From JAOPZW01 sp963806015 (GTDB lineage: Bacteria; Actinomycetota; Thermoleophilia; Solirubrobacterales; Solirubrobacteraceae): 64,000 bases of DNA. This document shows, piece by piece, positions 26,369 to 34,433 of this stretch. The stretch's first letter is position 1; every line of letters begins with the position of its first letter. A program made the position numbers and the translations under genes. The stretch is taken from assembly GCA_963806015.1 (NCBI GenBank), contig CAWDWM010000002.1, positions 782,309-846,308 of the forward strand. Direction: 5' to 3'. The notes beneath the pieces were generated by a model that saw only the letters and a program-made list of their open reading frames with translations, searched no databases and had not been told where the DNA came from.

Positions 26369-27203
26369 ATGAGCTTCTCCACCAGCCAGGTTCCGAACAT
26401 CACGTTGCGCGGCGACGTCGAGATCCCGCAGCTCGGCTTCGGCGTCTTCCAGGTGCCGCCCGCCGAGACCACCGAGGCCGCCACGCGGGCGCTGCTCGCG
26501 GGCTATCGCCACCTCGACACCGCCGCGGCCTATCGCAACGAGGCCGCCGTCGGGCAGGCCGTCCACGCGGCGGGCCTCGACCGCGACGAGGTCTTCATCA
26601 CGACCAAGTGCTTCAACGACCACCACGGCTTCGACCAGGCCCAGCGCGCGCTGAAGGACAGCCTCCATCGCCTCGAGATGGAGCACGTCGACCTCTACCT
26701 CATCCACTGGCCCGTGCCCTCGCAGGACCGCTACGTCGAGACGTGGCAGGGACTGATCGAGGCGCAGAAGCAGGGCCTCACGCGGGCCATCGGGGTGTCG
26801 AACTTCCAGCCCACCCACCTCGAGCGCATCATCCGCGAGACCGGGGTCACGCCCGTGATCAACCAGGTCGAGCTGCACCCGCGCCTGCAGCAGCCCGGCC
26901 TGCGCCGCGAGCACGCCGACCACGGGATCGTCACCGAGGCCTGGAGCCCGCTGGCCCAGGGCGCGGTCCTCGACGACCCGGTGATCGTGGACATCGCCGA
27001 GGCGCACGAGAAGACACATCCGCTGGCACCTGCAGCTCGGCAACGTCGTCATCCCCAAGTCGGTGACCCCGGCGCGCATCGAGGAGAACTTCGACGTCTT
27101 CGACTTCCACCTCAGCGACTCCGAGATGGCTGCCATCGAGCCCCTCGACGCGGGCGAGCGCACCGGGCCTGACCCGGACACCTTCGTGCGCCCGCCGGGC
27201 TGA
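26369..27203 (+). pseudogene. Aldo/keto reductase broken by a short deletion
   Basis: The first about 215 codons encode an intact AKR barrel: LGFGVFQVPP, YRHLDTAAAYRNE (Asp, Tyr), FITTKCFN (Lys), LIHWPVP (His) and IGVSNFQP. After AHEKT, where relatives read PAQVVIRWHLQLG, about 14 nt are missing. The C-terminal part (IRWHLQLGNVVIPKSVTPAR, then the NADPH-binding tail) resumes in another frame from 27018 to a TGA at 27201-27203. A sequencing error of this size is unlikely. Confidence 0.85.
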
Positions 27204-27220
27204 GACCAGCGTCGCGCCCG

Positions 27221-28240
27221 TCAGGCGCCGACGTGAATGACGGCCTTCATCAGCTCGGGGGAGCCGTCGGCGACGTACGCGAGCGCTTCGGGAGCCTGCT
27301 CGAAGGCGAACTCGTCGGTGATCAGCCGCGCCACGGCGTCCTCGTGGCGGCGCACGAGGTCGGCGGCGTCGGCGAACTCGCTCGCGCTGCAGCAGCTCAC
27401 GCCGAGGAGGTCGAGCTCGTGGAAGGCGAAGACGCCCAGGGGGAGGCTGACCTCCTGGTCGGAGAGCGCGACGAGCACCAGCCGGCCGGCGGGCGCCGTG
27501 AGCTCGAAGGCGAGGCGTACCACCGCGGGGACGCCCGTCGTGTCGACGATCACCGGCACGCCGTCGCCGCCCGCCCACTCGCGCACCTCGTCGGCCAGCC
27601 CGGCGGCGTCTCCGCAGACGGTGTGCTCGGCGCCCATCGCCCTGGCGTGCTCGAGGCGCTGGGGGACCCGGTCGGCCAGCAGCACCGTGGCGCCCCTGTC
27701 GTGGGCGGCGAGACCGACCGCCTGGCCGATCGGGCCGGCACCCAGGACGACCACGCGCTCGCCCTCGGTCACGCGCGCACGGGCCACCGTGTGCACGCCG
27801 ATCGACGCCGGCTCGATGAAGGCCGTCACTGCCGGCGGAAGGTCGCCTACCGCGAAGACCTGCAACGCGGGCACGCACAGGCGCTCCTGCAGCGCGCCAT
27901 CGACGTCGGCGCCGATGATGGCGAGGTTGGCGCACGCGTTCGCGCGCCCGATGCTGCACGGATAGCAGGCGCCGCAGGCCAGCACCGGCCACACGGCGAC
28001 GCGATCGCCGGGGCCGACGCGATCCACCCCGGGCCCCACGGCCTCGACCACCGCGGAGATCTCGTGCCCTTGGATGCGCGGCAGGGCATGGCTGAGCCGC
28101 CCGTGGAAGAGATGGACGTCCGAGCCGCAGACGCCGACGACCTCGGGGCGCAGCACCACCTCCGCCGCGGCGGGCGCGCCCGGCCACGCCCGCTCCAAGA
28201 GGTCCATCGTCCGCTCGCCCGTCGTCACCGCCGCCCGCAT
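27221..28240 (-). CDS. Zinc-dependent alcohol/polyol dehydrogenase (MDR family)
   Basis: A 339-aa medium-chain dehydrogenase. Catalytic Zn ligands lie in VVGVCGSDVH and IQGHEISAVV; the structural Zn site has four Cys in CGACYPCSIGRANAC. The NAD fold is VVVLGAGPIGQAVG near residue 170. The pattern suits sorbitol/threonine dehydrogenase-like enzymes; the substrate is not evident. It converges with the broken aldo/keto reductase. Confidence 0.9.
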   Translation of the reverse strand: MRAAVTTGERTMDLLERAWPGAPAAAEVVLRPEVVGVCGSDVHLFHGRLSHALPRIQGHEISAVVEAVGPGVDRVGPGDRVAVWPVLACGACYPCSIGRANACANLAIIGADVDGALQERLCVPALQVFAVGDLPPAVTAFIEPASIGVHTVARARVTEGERVVVLGAGPIGQAVGLAAHDRGATVLLADRVPQRLEHARAMGAEHTVCGDAAGLADEVREWAGGDGVPVIVDTTGVPAVVRLAFELTAPAGRLVLVALSDQEVSLPLGVFAFHELDLLGVSCCSASEFADAADLVRRHEDAVARLITDEFAFEQAPEALAYVADGSPELMKAVIHVGA

Positions 28241-28393
28241 GCCGCGACCCTACCTCCTCGCTGGACGCGTGTTGGATGCATCCACATCACGCGACGACCG
28301 ATAGACCGGGTGTCAGACAGCGAAGGCATCCAGAGGCTGAGACCTTCTAACGAAACGTCCCCTCCCCAAACCCGCCTGATCTTCTGATGACCG

Positions 28394-28420
28394 AAGCCCG
28401 CTCACGCGGGCTTTCGTCTT
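28394..28420 (+). terminator. Rho-independent-type hairpin with T-rich tail
   Basis: Arms AAGCCCGC and GCGGGCTT with loop TCAC, followed by TCGTCTTT. It is better on the plus strand, but the stem could also stop transcription of the leftward response-regulator gene. No annotated plus-strand gene ends here, so the preceding 150 nt may hold a short transcript. Confidence 0.6.
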
Positions 28421-28448
28421 TAAGCGCCCGGCGCGGGCACGTATCGCG

Positions 28449-29138
28449 TCAGCGGACGATGTTCAGCGCCCGAGCGATGCGGACTGCCTCGGCAAGGTCG
28501 TCGGCTCCGAGCTTGGCCATGATGCTGTCCAACCGGCGCCGGAGCGTCGGTTCGTCGACACCGGTGAGGAACGCGAGCTCGGGCTTGTCCCACCCGGCGT
28601 GGGCCAGCTGCAGCAGCCCGTGCTCCTTGGAGGTCAGACGCGGCGTCCATCCCCGGATCCTGCCGCGGCCCAGATCGGCCGAGCCGTGGATGGCGCCGGG
28701 CGAGCGGGCAGCGTGAGCGCGGGCGACCGCGGCGACGTCCAGGCAAATGGCGTCACGGTCGGCGGTCTTGCTGATGTAGGCGGCCGCGCCGGCTTCGAGC
28801 CCGGCCGCGACGAGCGGCTCCTCGTTGAAGGCCGAGAGCAGCACGACGGGGACGGCCGGCCCGTACCGAGCGAGGGCGGCGACGACGTCGATGCCGTCCA
28901 TGACGGGCATCCGCACGTCGAGCACGGCGACGTCCGGCTCGTGACGGCGGATGAGCTCGAGGGCGCTCGCGCCGTCCGACGCCTGATGGGTGACCTCGAA
29001 TGCCCCCGTGCCCTCCAGCGCGCGGACGATCCCCTGGCGATACAGCGGGTGGTCGTCGGCGACGAGGACGCGCAGGACGGTGGCGGGCTCCACCGCGGTC
29101 GCGGCGTCGCGGGCGGTGGTCTCTTGGAGGGTGATCAT
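28449..29138 (-). CDS. NarL-type response regulator 1 (degenerate HTH)
   Basis: A 229-aa protein with a normal receiver: VADDHPLYRQGIV, phospho-Asp in VAVLDVRMPVMDG, Ser in VLLSAFNE and Lys in AYISKTADRD. The C-terminal region aligns in length with a LuxR HTH (RLTSKEHGLLQLAHAGWDKP and on) but has lost the usual EIA and VKxH patterns, so DNA binding is doubtful or altered. It is divergent from a second regulator and its kinase. Confidence 0.85.
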   Translation of the reverse strand: MITLQETTARDAATAVEPATVLRVLVADDHPLYRQGIVRALEGTGAFEVTHQASDGASALELIRRHEPDVAVLDVRMPVMDGIDVVAALARYGPAVPVVLLSAFNEEPLVAAGLEAGAAAYISKTADRDAICLDVAAVARAHAARSPGAIHGSADLGRGRIRGWTPRLTSKEHGLLQLAHAGWDKPELAFLTGVDEPTLRRRLDSIMAKLGADDLAEAVRIARALNIVR

Positions 29139-29309
29139 GATCGGCTCGACTCCTGGGATCGCACTGACGTGTTAGACAGCGAGGATCGCCCCGCAGCGCC
29201 TCCGGCGCGATCGTGCGATCGACGCGCGATTGGGTGCAACCGCGAATCCCCCGATCGACCCACGGCCGCCTCAGTCGACGCAGACCCTGACGGGTGATAG
29301 AAGCGGGTG

Positions 29310-29954
29310 GTGAGCAAGCCGCGGGTCACGGTGCTGGTGGCTGATGACCATCCGCTGTTTCGCGAGGGGATCGCGCGGGCGGTGCGCGAGCGCCCGGACC
29401 TCGAGCTGGTGGCCGAGCTGAGCGACGGCCGGGCGGCCCTGGAGTACATCCGGGCGATGTCCCCATCCGTGGCCGTGGTCGATCTGCGCCTGCCTGAACT
29501 CGACGGCGTGGCCATAGCCAACGCCGTGTCGCGCGACGGCTTGCCCACCCGTGTCCTTGTCCTCTCGGCCTTCACCGAGCCGCGGCTCGTCTATGAGGCG
29601 ATGGCGGCGGGCGCCGCGGGTTACTTCTCCAAGGATGCCGACCGCGAGGCGGTGCTCGACGCGATCGCCGGGGTGGCACGGGGGGAGTCCCGCGTCGAGC
29701 CGCGGCTGCAGGCGGGTCTGTTCGGCGAGCTGCGCGGGCGAGCGCACGACGACGAACGCCCCCGGCTGACTCCGCGCGAGCGAGAGATCCTCGGCCTGAT
29801 GGCCGACGGGCTGTCGGCCCCGGCCATCGGCAATCGCCTATACGTCGCGACGGCGACGGTGAAGTCCCATCAGGCGCGGATCTACGAGAAGCTCGAAGTC
29901 TCCGATCGGGCCGCGGCCGTTGCCGAGGCGATGCGGCGCGGGCTGCTCGAGTGA
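29310..29954 (+). CDS. NarL-type response regulator 2 with canonical LuxR HTH
   Basis: A 214-aa regulator. The receiver has VADDHPLFREG, the phospho-Asp in VAVVDLRLPELDG and GYFSKDADRE. The output domain is a proper LuxR HTH: LTPREREILGLMADGLS, then VATATVKSHQARIYEKL. Two GTG codons stand in tandem; the second is used here. Its TGA overlaps the GTG of the kinase gene, so it is the likely cognate partner. Confidence 0.92.
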   Translation: MSKPRVTVLVADDHPLFREGIARAVRERPDLELVAELSDGRAALEYIRAMSPSVAVVDLRLPELDGVAIANAVSRDGLPTRVLVLSAFTEPRLVYEAMAAGAAGYFSKDADREAVLDAIAGVARGESRVEPRLQAGLFGELRGRAHDDERPRLTPREREILGLMADGLSAPAIGNRLYVATATVKSHQARIYEKLEVSDRAAAVAEAMRRGLLE

Positions 29955-31177
29955 GGCCGGCCGCCGGCGTTCCGGGCACTGCCGCGCACGGGCGCGCCGA
30001 GGGGGCGCGCGCCGAGCTCGGCGTGGCGCTGCTGCGCATCGCCCTCGTTCCGCTGATCGCGCTCGGCGAGAGCGCCGTCGACCACCCCGGGCCCGACAGC
30101 GACCTCTTCGTGCCGTTGCTGCTCCTGGCCGGCCTGTGGGCGGTAGGGCTGCTGGTGGCGCACGCACTCGAGGCGGCCGGCCGCGTTCCGTCCCTGGATC
30201 GCGTGGCGCGGGTCGAGCCCGTCATCGACCTGATCGCGCTCGGCGCTCTGACCTATACCTCGGGCGGCCCCTATTCCGAGGCACGGCTGGCGTTCTTCGC
30301 CCTTCCACTCGTGGCCGCCTTCCGCCTGCGCCCGGCTCTCACCGCGGCATGGACGGGCGTGGCGATCGCCGTGTACGTCCTCATCTCGCTCCCGAATCCG
30401 GCCACACGGACGCGAGCCGACGTCGACGCGATCGTCGTGCACGCGCTGTTCCTGTCGTGGGCGGGGGCCGGGGCGGTCGTGCTCTCGGCGGTCCTCGGCG
30501 CGCGCGACCGGCGAATCCGCGCGGACGCCGACGAGCGCGGGCGGCTGGTGGCGCAGGCCCTGTCCGCCGAGGAGCGCGAGCGCCAGCGCCTGGCCGAGTT
30601 GCTGCACGACGACGCGATCCAGAACCTGTTGCTGGCCCGCCAGGAGCTGCGCGACCATCATCGCCGCCACGACGAGGACTCCTACCAGCGCGCCGATGCC
30701 GCGCTGGCCGAGACCGTCGATCAGCTGCGCAGCGAGATCTTCGAGCTGCACCCCTACGTGCTGGACCATGCCGGCCTGCGGGCAGCGCTCACCGCGCACG
30801 CCGAGAGCGCCGCCCGCCGTGCGGGCGCGCGCGCCGTCGTCGAGGTCGACGAGCAGACACTCGCGGAGGGCGACCAGCGACTCGTCCTCTCGCTTGCGCG
30901 GGAGTTGCTCTCCAACGCCGCCCGCCATTCTGGTGCGAGCACGATCCGCCTGCGACTGACCTGCGACCCGGACGCGATCGTTCTCGTCGTGACCGACGAC
31001 GGCCGCGGCTTTGCTCCCGAGCGACGGGCCGAGGCGCTCGCCGAGGGCCACATCGGGATCGCCACCAGCGCCGAGCGCGCCGCGGCCGCCGCCGGGACGT
31101 TCGAGATCGCCTCCGCGCCCGGGGCCGGGACGACGATCACCGTCCGGCTGCCGCGAGACGAACGGTCCGCCGCGTAG
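29951..31177 (+). CDS. NarX/LiaS-type sensor histidine kinase
   Basis: A 408-aa membrane kinase. About five hydrophobic segments in the first 185 residues form a membrane sensor. The HisKA_3 phospho-acceptor is LAELLHDDAIQNLL near residue 218, and the ATPase has LARELLSNAARHSGAS, DDGRGF and GHIGIATSAERA. It is coupled by a 4-nt overlap to response regulator 2, and a third regulator follows after about 115 nt. Confidence 0.92.
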   Translation: MRPAAGVPGTAAHGRAEGARAELGVALLRIALVPLIALGESAVDHPGPDSDLFVPLLLLAGLWAVGLLVAHALEAAGRVPSLDRVARVEPVIDLIALGALTYTSGGPYSEARLAFFALPLVAAFRLRPALTAAWTGVAIAVYVLISLPNPATRTRADVDAIVVHALFLSWAGAGAVVLSAVLGARDRRIRADADERGRLVAQALSAEERERQRLAELLHDDAIQNLLLARQELRDHHRRHDEDSYQRADAALAETVDQLRSEIFELHPYVLDHAGLRAALTAHAESAARRAGARAVVEVDEQTLAEGDQRLVLSLARELLSNAARHSGASTIRLRLTCDPDAIVLVVTDDGRGFAPERRAEALAEGHIGIATSAERAAAAAGTFEIASAPGAGTTITVRLPRDERSAA

Positions 31178-31293
31178 TCCGATCGAACCACGCGCGGCTC
31201 ATCCTCACGGCTGGCCGACCGCGCCATGGTCACGCGACGACGGCTGCGCCACCGTTGACGCATCAGCCAAACGCGACCGAATCGAGATCACCA

Positions 31294-31980
31294 ATGACCG
31301 CCACCGCCACCGCCACCCCCACCGCACCCCGTCCGACATCACCGCACCCGCGCGCCGCCGAACGGCGCGCGGACACCGGGCTGCTGCGCATCGTCATCGC
31401 CGACGACCATCCCGTCTATCGCGACGGCATCGTGCGCGCCCTGATGGAGAGCGGTCGGTATCTGGTTGCCGGCGAAGCCGGCGACGGCAGGACCGCACTG
31501 CACCTCATCGTCGAACACCGGCCCGACGTGGCGTTGCTCGACCTGCGCATGCCCGTCCTTGACGCGCTCGGCGTCCTGCGCCACCTGAAGCGTGACGGTA
31601 TCCACGTGCCCGTGGTGCTGATCTCGGCCTTCACTCAACCGCAGATCGTCGACCAGGCGCTCACCGCGGGCGCCGCCGCCTACCTGTCCAAGGACGCTCC
31701 GCGCGAGGAGATCCTCGTCGCGCTCGACGTCGTCGCGCTGGGCGGCCGGATCGTCCAAGGCGCGGCCGCCCACGCCGACGGCCGGCCTCCGCTCATCCCC
31801 GCCGAGCGTTCGCTGCTGATGCTGCTGCATGACGGCCTGAGCACCGACGAGCTGCCCGCCCTCACCGGACTGGACGCCGACACGGTCGAGCGCCACCTCC
31901 TCCACGCCGCGATCAAGCTCGGCACGAGAAACGCAAACGACACGCTCGCCCGGGCGCTGGACCACGGGCTCCTGGACTGA
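31294..31980 (+). CDS. NarL-type response regulator 3 (degenerate HTH)
   Basis: A 228-aa protein with a Thr/Ala/Pro-rich N-terminal tail of about 28 residues, then a receiver (IADDHPVYRDG, phospho-Asp in VALLDLRMPVLDA, AYLSKDAPRE). The C-terminal part (LIPAERSLLMLLHDGLSTDE and on) keeps only the outline of a LuxR HTH. It is paralogous to the two neighbours; the set may work as a phosphate-sharing or decoy arrangement around one kinase. Confidence 0.85.
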   Translation: MTATATATPTAPRPTSPHPRAAERRADTGLLRIVIADDHPVYRDGIVRALMESGRYLVAGEAGDGRTALHLIVEHRPDVALLDLRMPVLDALGVLRHLKRDGIHVPVVLISAFTQPQIVDQALTAGAAAYLSKDAPREEILVALDVVALGGRIVQGAAAHADGRPPLIPAERSLLMLLHDGLSTDELPALTGLDADTVERHLLHAAIKLGTRNANDTLARALDHGLLD

Positions 31981-31985
31981 GGCCG

Positions 31986-32246
31986 ATGATCTTCCTCTTC
32001 TTCGGCTTCGGGACCAGGGTCAGGCTCCGTGGCGACAGCGTCGAGCGGACGTGCCCGCGCTGCCGCAACACGACCCGCTGGCGCCACCTCGAGCGCTACC
32101 GCTACCTCTCGCTGTTCTTCGTGCGCGTCGCGCGCTGGCACCGCGAGCAGCTCGACGCGTGCCCGGTCTGCAACTACGCTGAGACGCACGCCGAAACCGA
32201 CCGCCGGCACCGGCAGCCGTTCCCGCGCGCCGCTCACTCCGCGTGA
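31986..32246 (+). CDS. Small zinc-ribbon protein
   Basis: An 86-aa protein with two CPxC knuckles (TCPRCRNTT near residue 22 and ACPVCNYAE near residue 58) flanking a hydrophobic/aromatic segment (YRYLSLFFVRVARW). The N-terminus MIFLFFGFGTRV is also hydrophobic, as in the zinc-ribbon family found beside membrane proteins. It starts 5 nt after response regulator 3, so it is likely in its transcript. Function unknown. Confidence 0.75.
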   Translation: MIFLFFGFGTRVRLRGDSVERTCPRCRNTTRWRHLERYRYLSLFFVRVARWHREQLDACPVCNYAETHAETDRRHRQPFPRAAHSA

Positions 32247-32294
32247 GCCTCGGAGATCCCCGATGGGGCCGCATGAGCACTCGCGCCGGTCCCA

Positions 32295-32327
32295 GAACGA
32301 CGAAAACCGCCGATGGCATCGACGGTT
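32295..32327 (-). terminator. Terminator hairpin downstream of tRNA-Pro
   Basis: On the minus strand a 10-bp stem (AACCGTCGAT with ATCGGCGGTT, one G-U pair) and a 3-nt loop are followed by TTCGTCGTTCTGG. It lies 7 nt past the tRNA 3' end and fits a terminator for the tRNA transcript. Confidence 0.7.
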
Positions 32328-32334
32328 CCGTCAA

Positions 32335-32408
32335 TCGGGGCGCCCGGATTCGAACCGGGGACCTCGCCGACCCGAACGGCGCGCGCTACCAGGCTGCGCC
32401 ACGCCCCG
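32335..32408 (-). tRNA. tRNA-Pro (anticodon CGG)
   Basis: A 74-nt cloverleaf. The acceptor stem CGGGGCG pairs with CGCCCCG plus discriminator A; the D-stem is GCGC/GCGC; the anticodon stem CGCCG/CGGCG encloses TTCGGGT, so the anticodon is CGG (codon CCG). The T-arm is CCCGG-TTCGAAT-CCGGG. CCA is not encoded. Confidence 0.96.
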
Positions 32409-32421
32409 AAGTTCGATCAGT

Positions 32422-32679
32422 CTAGCTGGGCGTTCCGGCGACGGCCTTGAAGTAGCGGACCGCCAGACCGGTGACCAGGGTCTGGAAGGCACCCTCGATC
32501 TCGGTTCCCTCGCGCTCGGCCCAGCGGGCGAGCCCGACCTGCTCGATGTCCTGGCTCTCGGCGAGGACGTCGTCGACGAGCTCGGGGTTGCGGTCGCAGA
32601 AGTACGCGCCGATCGAGTACAGGCTCGAGTCGGTCAGCGCCTCGAGGAACGCGCCACCGTCGGGTGTGGGAGCGATCAA
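32422..32679 (-). CDS. Small hypothetical protein coupled to the membrane sigma factor
   Basis: An 85-aa soluble acidic protein beginning (after a TTG start) LIAPTPDGGAFLEALTDSS and ending VRYFKAVAGTPS. The TTG overlaps the TGA of the sigma-factor gene in TTGA, so translation is coupled. Good third-position bias supports coding. No family is recognised. The coupling suggests it works with the sigma protein, for example as a cytoplasmic modulator, but this is inference. Confidence 0.6.
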   Translation of the reverse strand: MIAPTPDGGAFLEALTDSSLYSIGAYFCDRNPELVDDVLAESQDIEQVGLARWAEREGTEIEGAFQTLVTGLAVRYFKAVAGTPS

Positions 32680-34286
32680 CCGCCGCCCGGGATGATGCCG
32701 CCGCCGCCAGTCACGCCACCCACCGTACCGTCCACGGTGCCGGTCGCGGTATCTACCGCGCCGCCGACTGCGCCGGTGGCGGCACCCGCCGCGCCGTCGA
32801 CCGCGCCGGTGGCGGCGCCCGTCGCTCCACCGACGGCGCCGGTCGCGGCGCCCGTGGCATCGTTGACTGCGCCGGCCGCAGCGCCGGTCGCGTCGTCGAC
32901 CGCGCCGGTCGCGCCGCTGACGACGCCGCCCGGATCGGGCACCGACGGGGGCGGATCGGGCAGCTTGGGGATCTCGACCTTGGGAACGGTCGGCGTCTTG
33001 GCCGGCGCGTCGGGCTGGGTCAGCTTGCGCACGGTCTTGGTCAGGGGGTTGTCGGTGCTGGAGGTGGGCAGCTTGGTGTTCGCCGCCGCGGTCACGGGGT
33101 TGTCGCCGGCAGACGAGGACGGCGAAGCCGAACCCGAACCCGAGCCACCCGACGATCCGGAGCCGGACCTGCGACCGGAGCCGGACGAGCCCGAGGGCGT
33201 CGTCGAGCTGCCGCGCGTCGTGGCGCCTGTCGTGGTGTTGGCCGCCGAGCGCGTGATCAGCGCGTCGCGGGCCGCGGGCGCCGCCGGGCGCACCACCGGC
33301 GCGGCGCGCTCGTGGCGCGGTCCGCCGAGGAGGCCGGCCTGATGGCCCGCCACACCGGCACCGACGCCGGCGAGCACGACGGTGGCCGCGACGGCCGCGG
33401 CCTTGCCCCAGCCGTGCATCACCGGATCGGCGTAGCTCGGCGCGGCGGTGGACAGCTGAGCCAGCGTCGCCCCATGGGCGCCGGTCGACGTCACCGTCGC
33501 GTCGTCGCCACCGTTGTGGCCCGCGAGGCGGCGCTTGAGGAACGCCGGCAGCGGCAGCAGCGCGGCGATCTTCTCGCGCACGGAGCGCTTCGGAGCGAGC
33601 GTGGCCGGATCGAAGCCCGCCGCAAGGGCAGCGCGCCGGCAGGGCTGGCAGTAGGAGACGTGGCGCGCCATCTTGCGCTCGTCGCGGGTGCCCGCGCGGC
33701 CGCCGGTCGCGCCGGCGATGATCGACTGGATGCGCTGGCAGCGCTCGCCGGAGACGAGCTCCTCGTACTCCTCGGAGAGGCGCCGGCGGGCGCGGAAGAG
33801 CGTCGACTCGACCGACGGGCGGCTCATGCCGAGGCGCTCGCCGATCTGGCGGTAGCTCAGACCCTCGAGCTCGCGCATGACGAGGATCTGATGGTGGGCC
33901 TCCGAGAGCCCCCCGAAGGCGCCGCGCAGGTGGTCGAGCGACATGCGCGTGTCGACCGCGGCCTCGGGCGTCGGGCCGTTGCTCACGAGGTGCAGGCGCT
34001 CGCTGCCGTCGTCGGCGTCGTAGGAGATCTCCTCGGCGCGCTTGGAGCGCCGGAAGGCGTCGATGCACGCGTTCTTGGCGATCTCGTAGACCCAAGGCTT
34101 GAAGGCGATCGGCGTCTCGGTGGCGCGCATGCGCCGCAGGGCGGACATGAACACGTCCTGCGTGATGTCCTCGGCGCGGCCGTGGTCGTGGACCATGCCG
34201 TAGATGTAGGCCCCGATCCGCCGCTGATAGCGGTGGTAGAGCTGCTCGAAGGCATGATCGTCGCCGGCGCGGACGGCGGCCACCAA
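32676..34286 (-). CDS. Sigma factor fused to anti-sigma-like zinc motif, membrane helix and exported 11-mer-repeat tail
   Basis: A 536-aa chain. Residues about 1-175 are an ECF sigma factor: region 2 FEQLYHRYQRRIGAYIYG and DITQDVFMSALRR, region 4 LSEAHHQILVMRELEGLSY and GMSRPSVESTLFRARRRL. Next come C183 and H209-xxx-C213-xx-C216, the zinc anti-sigma pattern, then one membrane helix (about 296-318). The outside part is Ser/Gly/Thr-rich, then Pro-rich (PKVEIPKLPDPPP), then five 11-residue repeats (466-520). GTG is the assigned start; an upstream ATA with a better ribosome-binding site would add 21 residues. Confidence 0.85.
   Translation of the reverse strand: MVAAVRAGDDHAFEQLYHRYQRRIGAYIYGMVHDHGRAEDITQDVFMSALRRMRATETPIAFKPWVYEIAKNACIDAFRRSKRAEEISYDADDGSERLHLVSNGPTPEAAVDTRMSLDHLRGAFGGLSEAHHQILVMRELEGLSYRQIGERLGMSRPSVESTLFRARRRLSEEYEELVSGERCQRIQSIIAGATGGRAGTRDERKMARHVSYCQPCRRAALAAGFDPATLAPKRSVREKIAALLPLPAFLKRRLAGHNGGDDATVTSTGAHGATLAQLSTAAPSYADPVMHGWGKAAAVAATVVLAGVGAGVAGHQAGLLGGPRHERAAPVVRPAAPAARDALITRSAANTTTGATTRGSSTTPSGSSGSGRRSGSGSSGGSGSGSASPSSSAGDNPVTAAANTKLPTSSTDNPLTKTVRKLTQPDAPAKTPTVPKVEIPKLPDPPPSVPDPGGVVSGATGAVDDATGAAAGAVNDATGAATGAVGGATGAATGAVDGAAGAATGAVGGAVDTATGTVDGTVGGVTGGGGIIPGGG
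32727..32891 (-). repeat. Five tandem 33-bp repeats encoding 11-residue units
   Basis: The units read ATGAAAGAVND, ATGAATGAVGG, ATGAATGAVDG, AAGAATGAVGG and AVDTATGTVDG. An 11-residue period is typical of surface-binding amphipathic helices such as LEA or synuclein repeats, although these units are unusually small-residue-rich and carry few charges. Confidence 0.8.
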
Positions 34287-34433
34287 CGTCTCGTCGGTGA
34301 CTTCGCTCCCAACGCGTGGCGCAGCGGGTGCAACAGCTAGCGTGGCTATGGTCCCCTACTCCTTGGAATCCGACGCGCGAAAACCCTCCCGGCTAGCGCG
34401 CCGTCCTACGAACAATAGCGTTCATCTGAGCGT

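Noticed and set aside
32727..32891. CRISPR-like periodicity
   Set aside because: The 33-bp units have no spacers and are in frame with the sigma protein; they encode 11-residue repeats.
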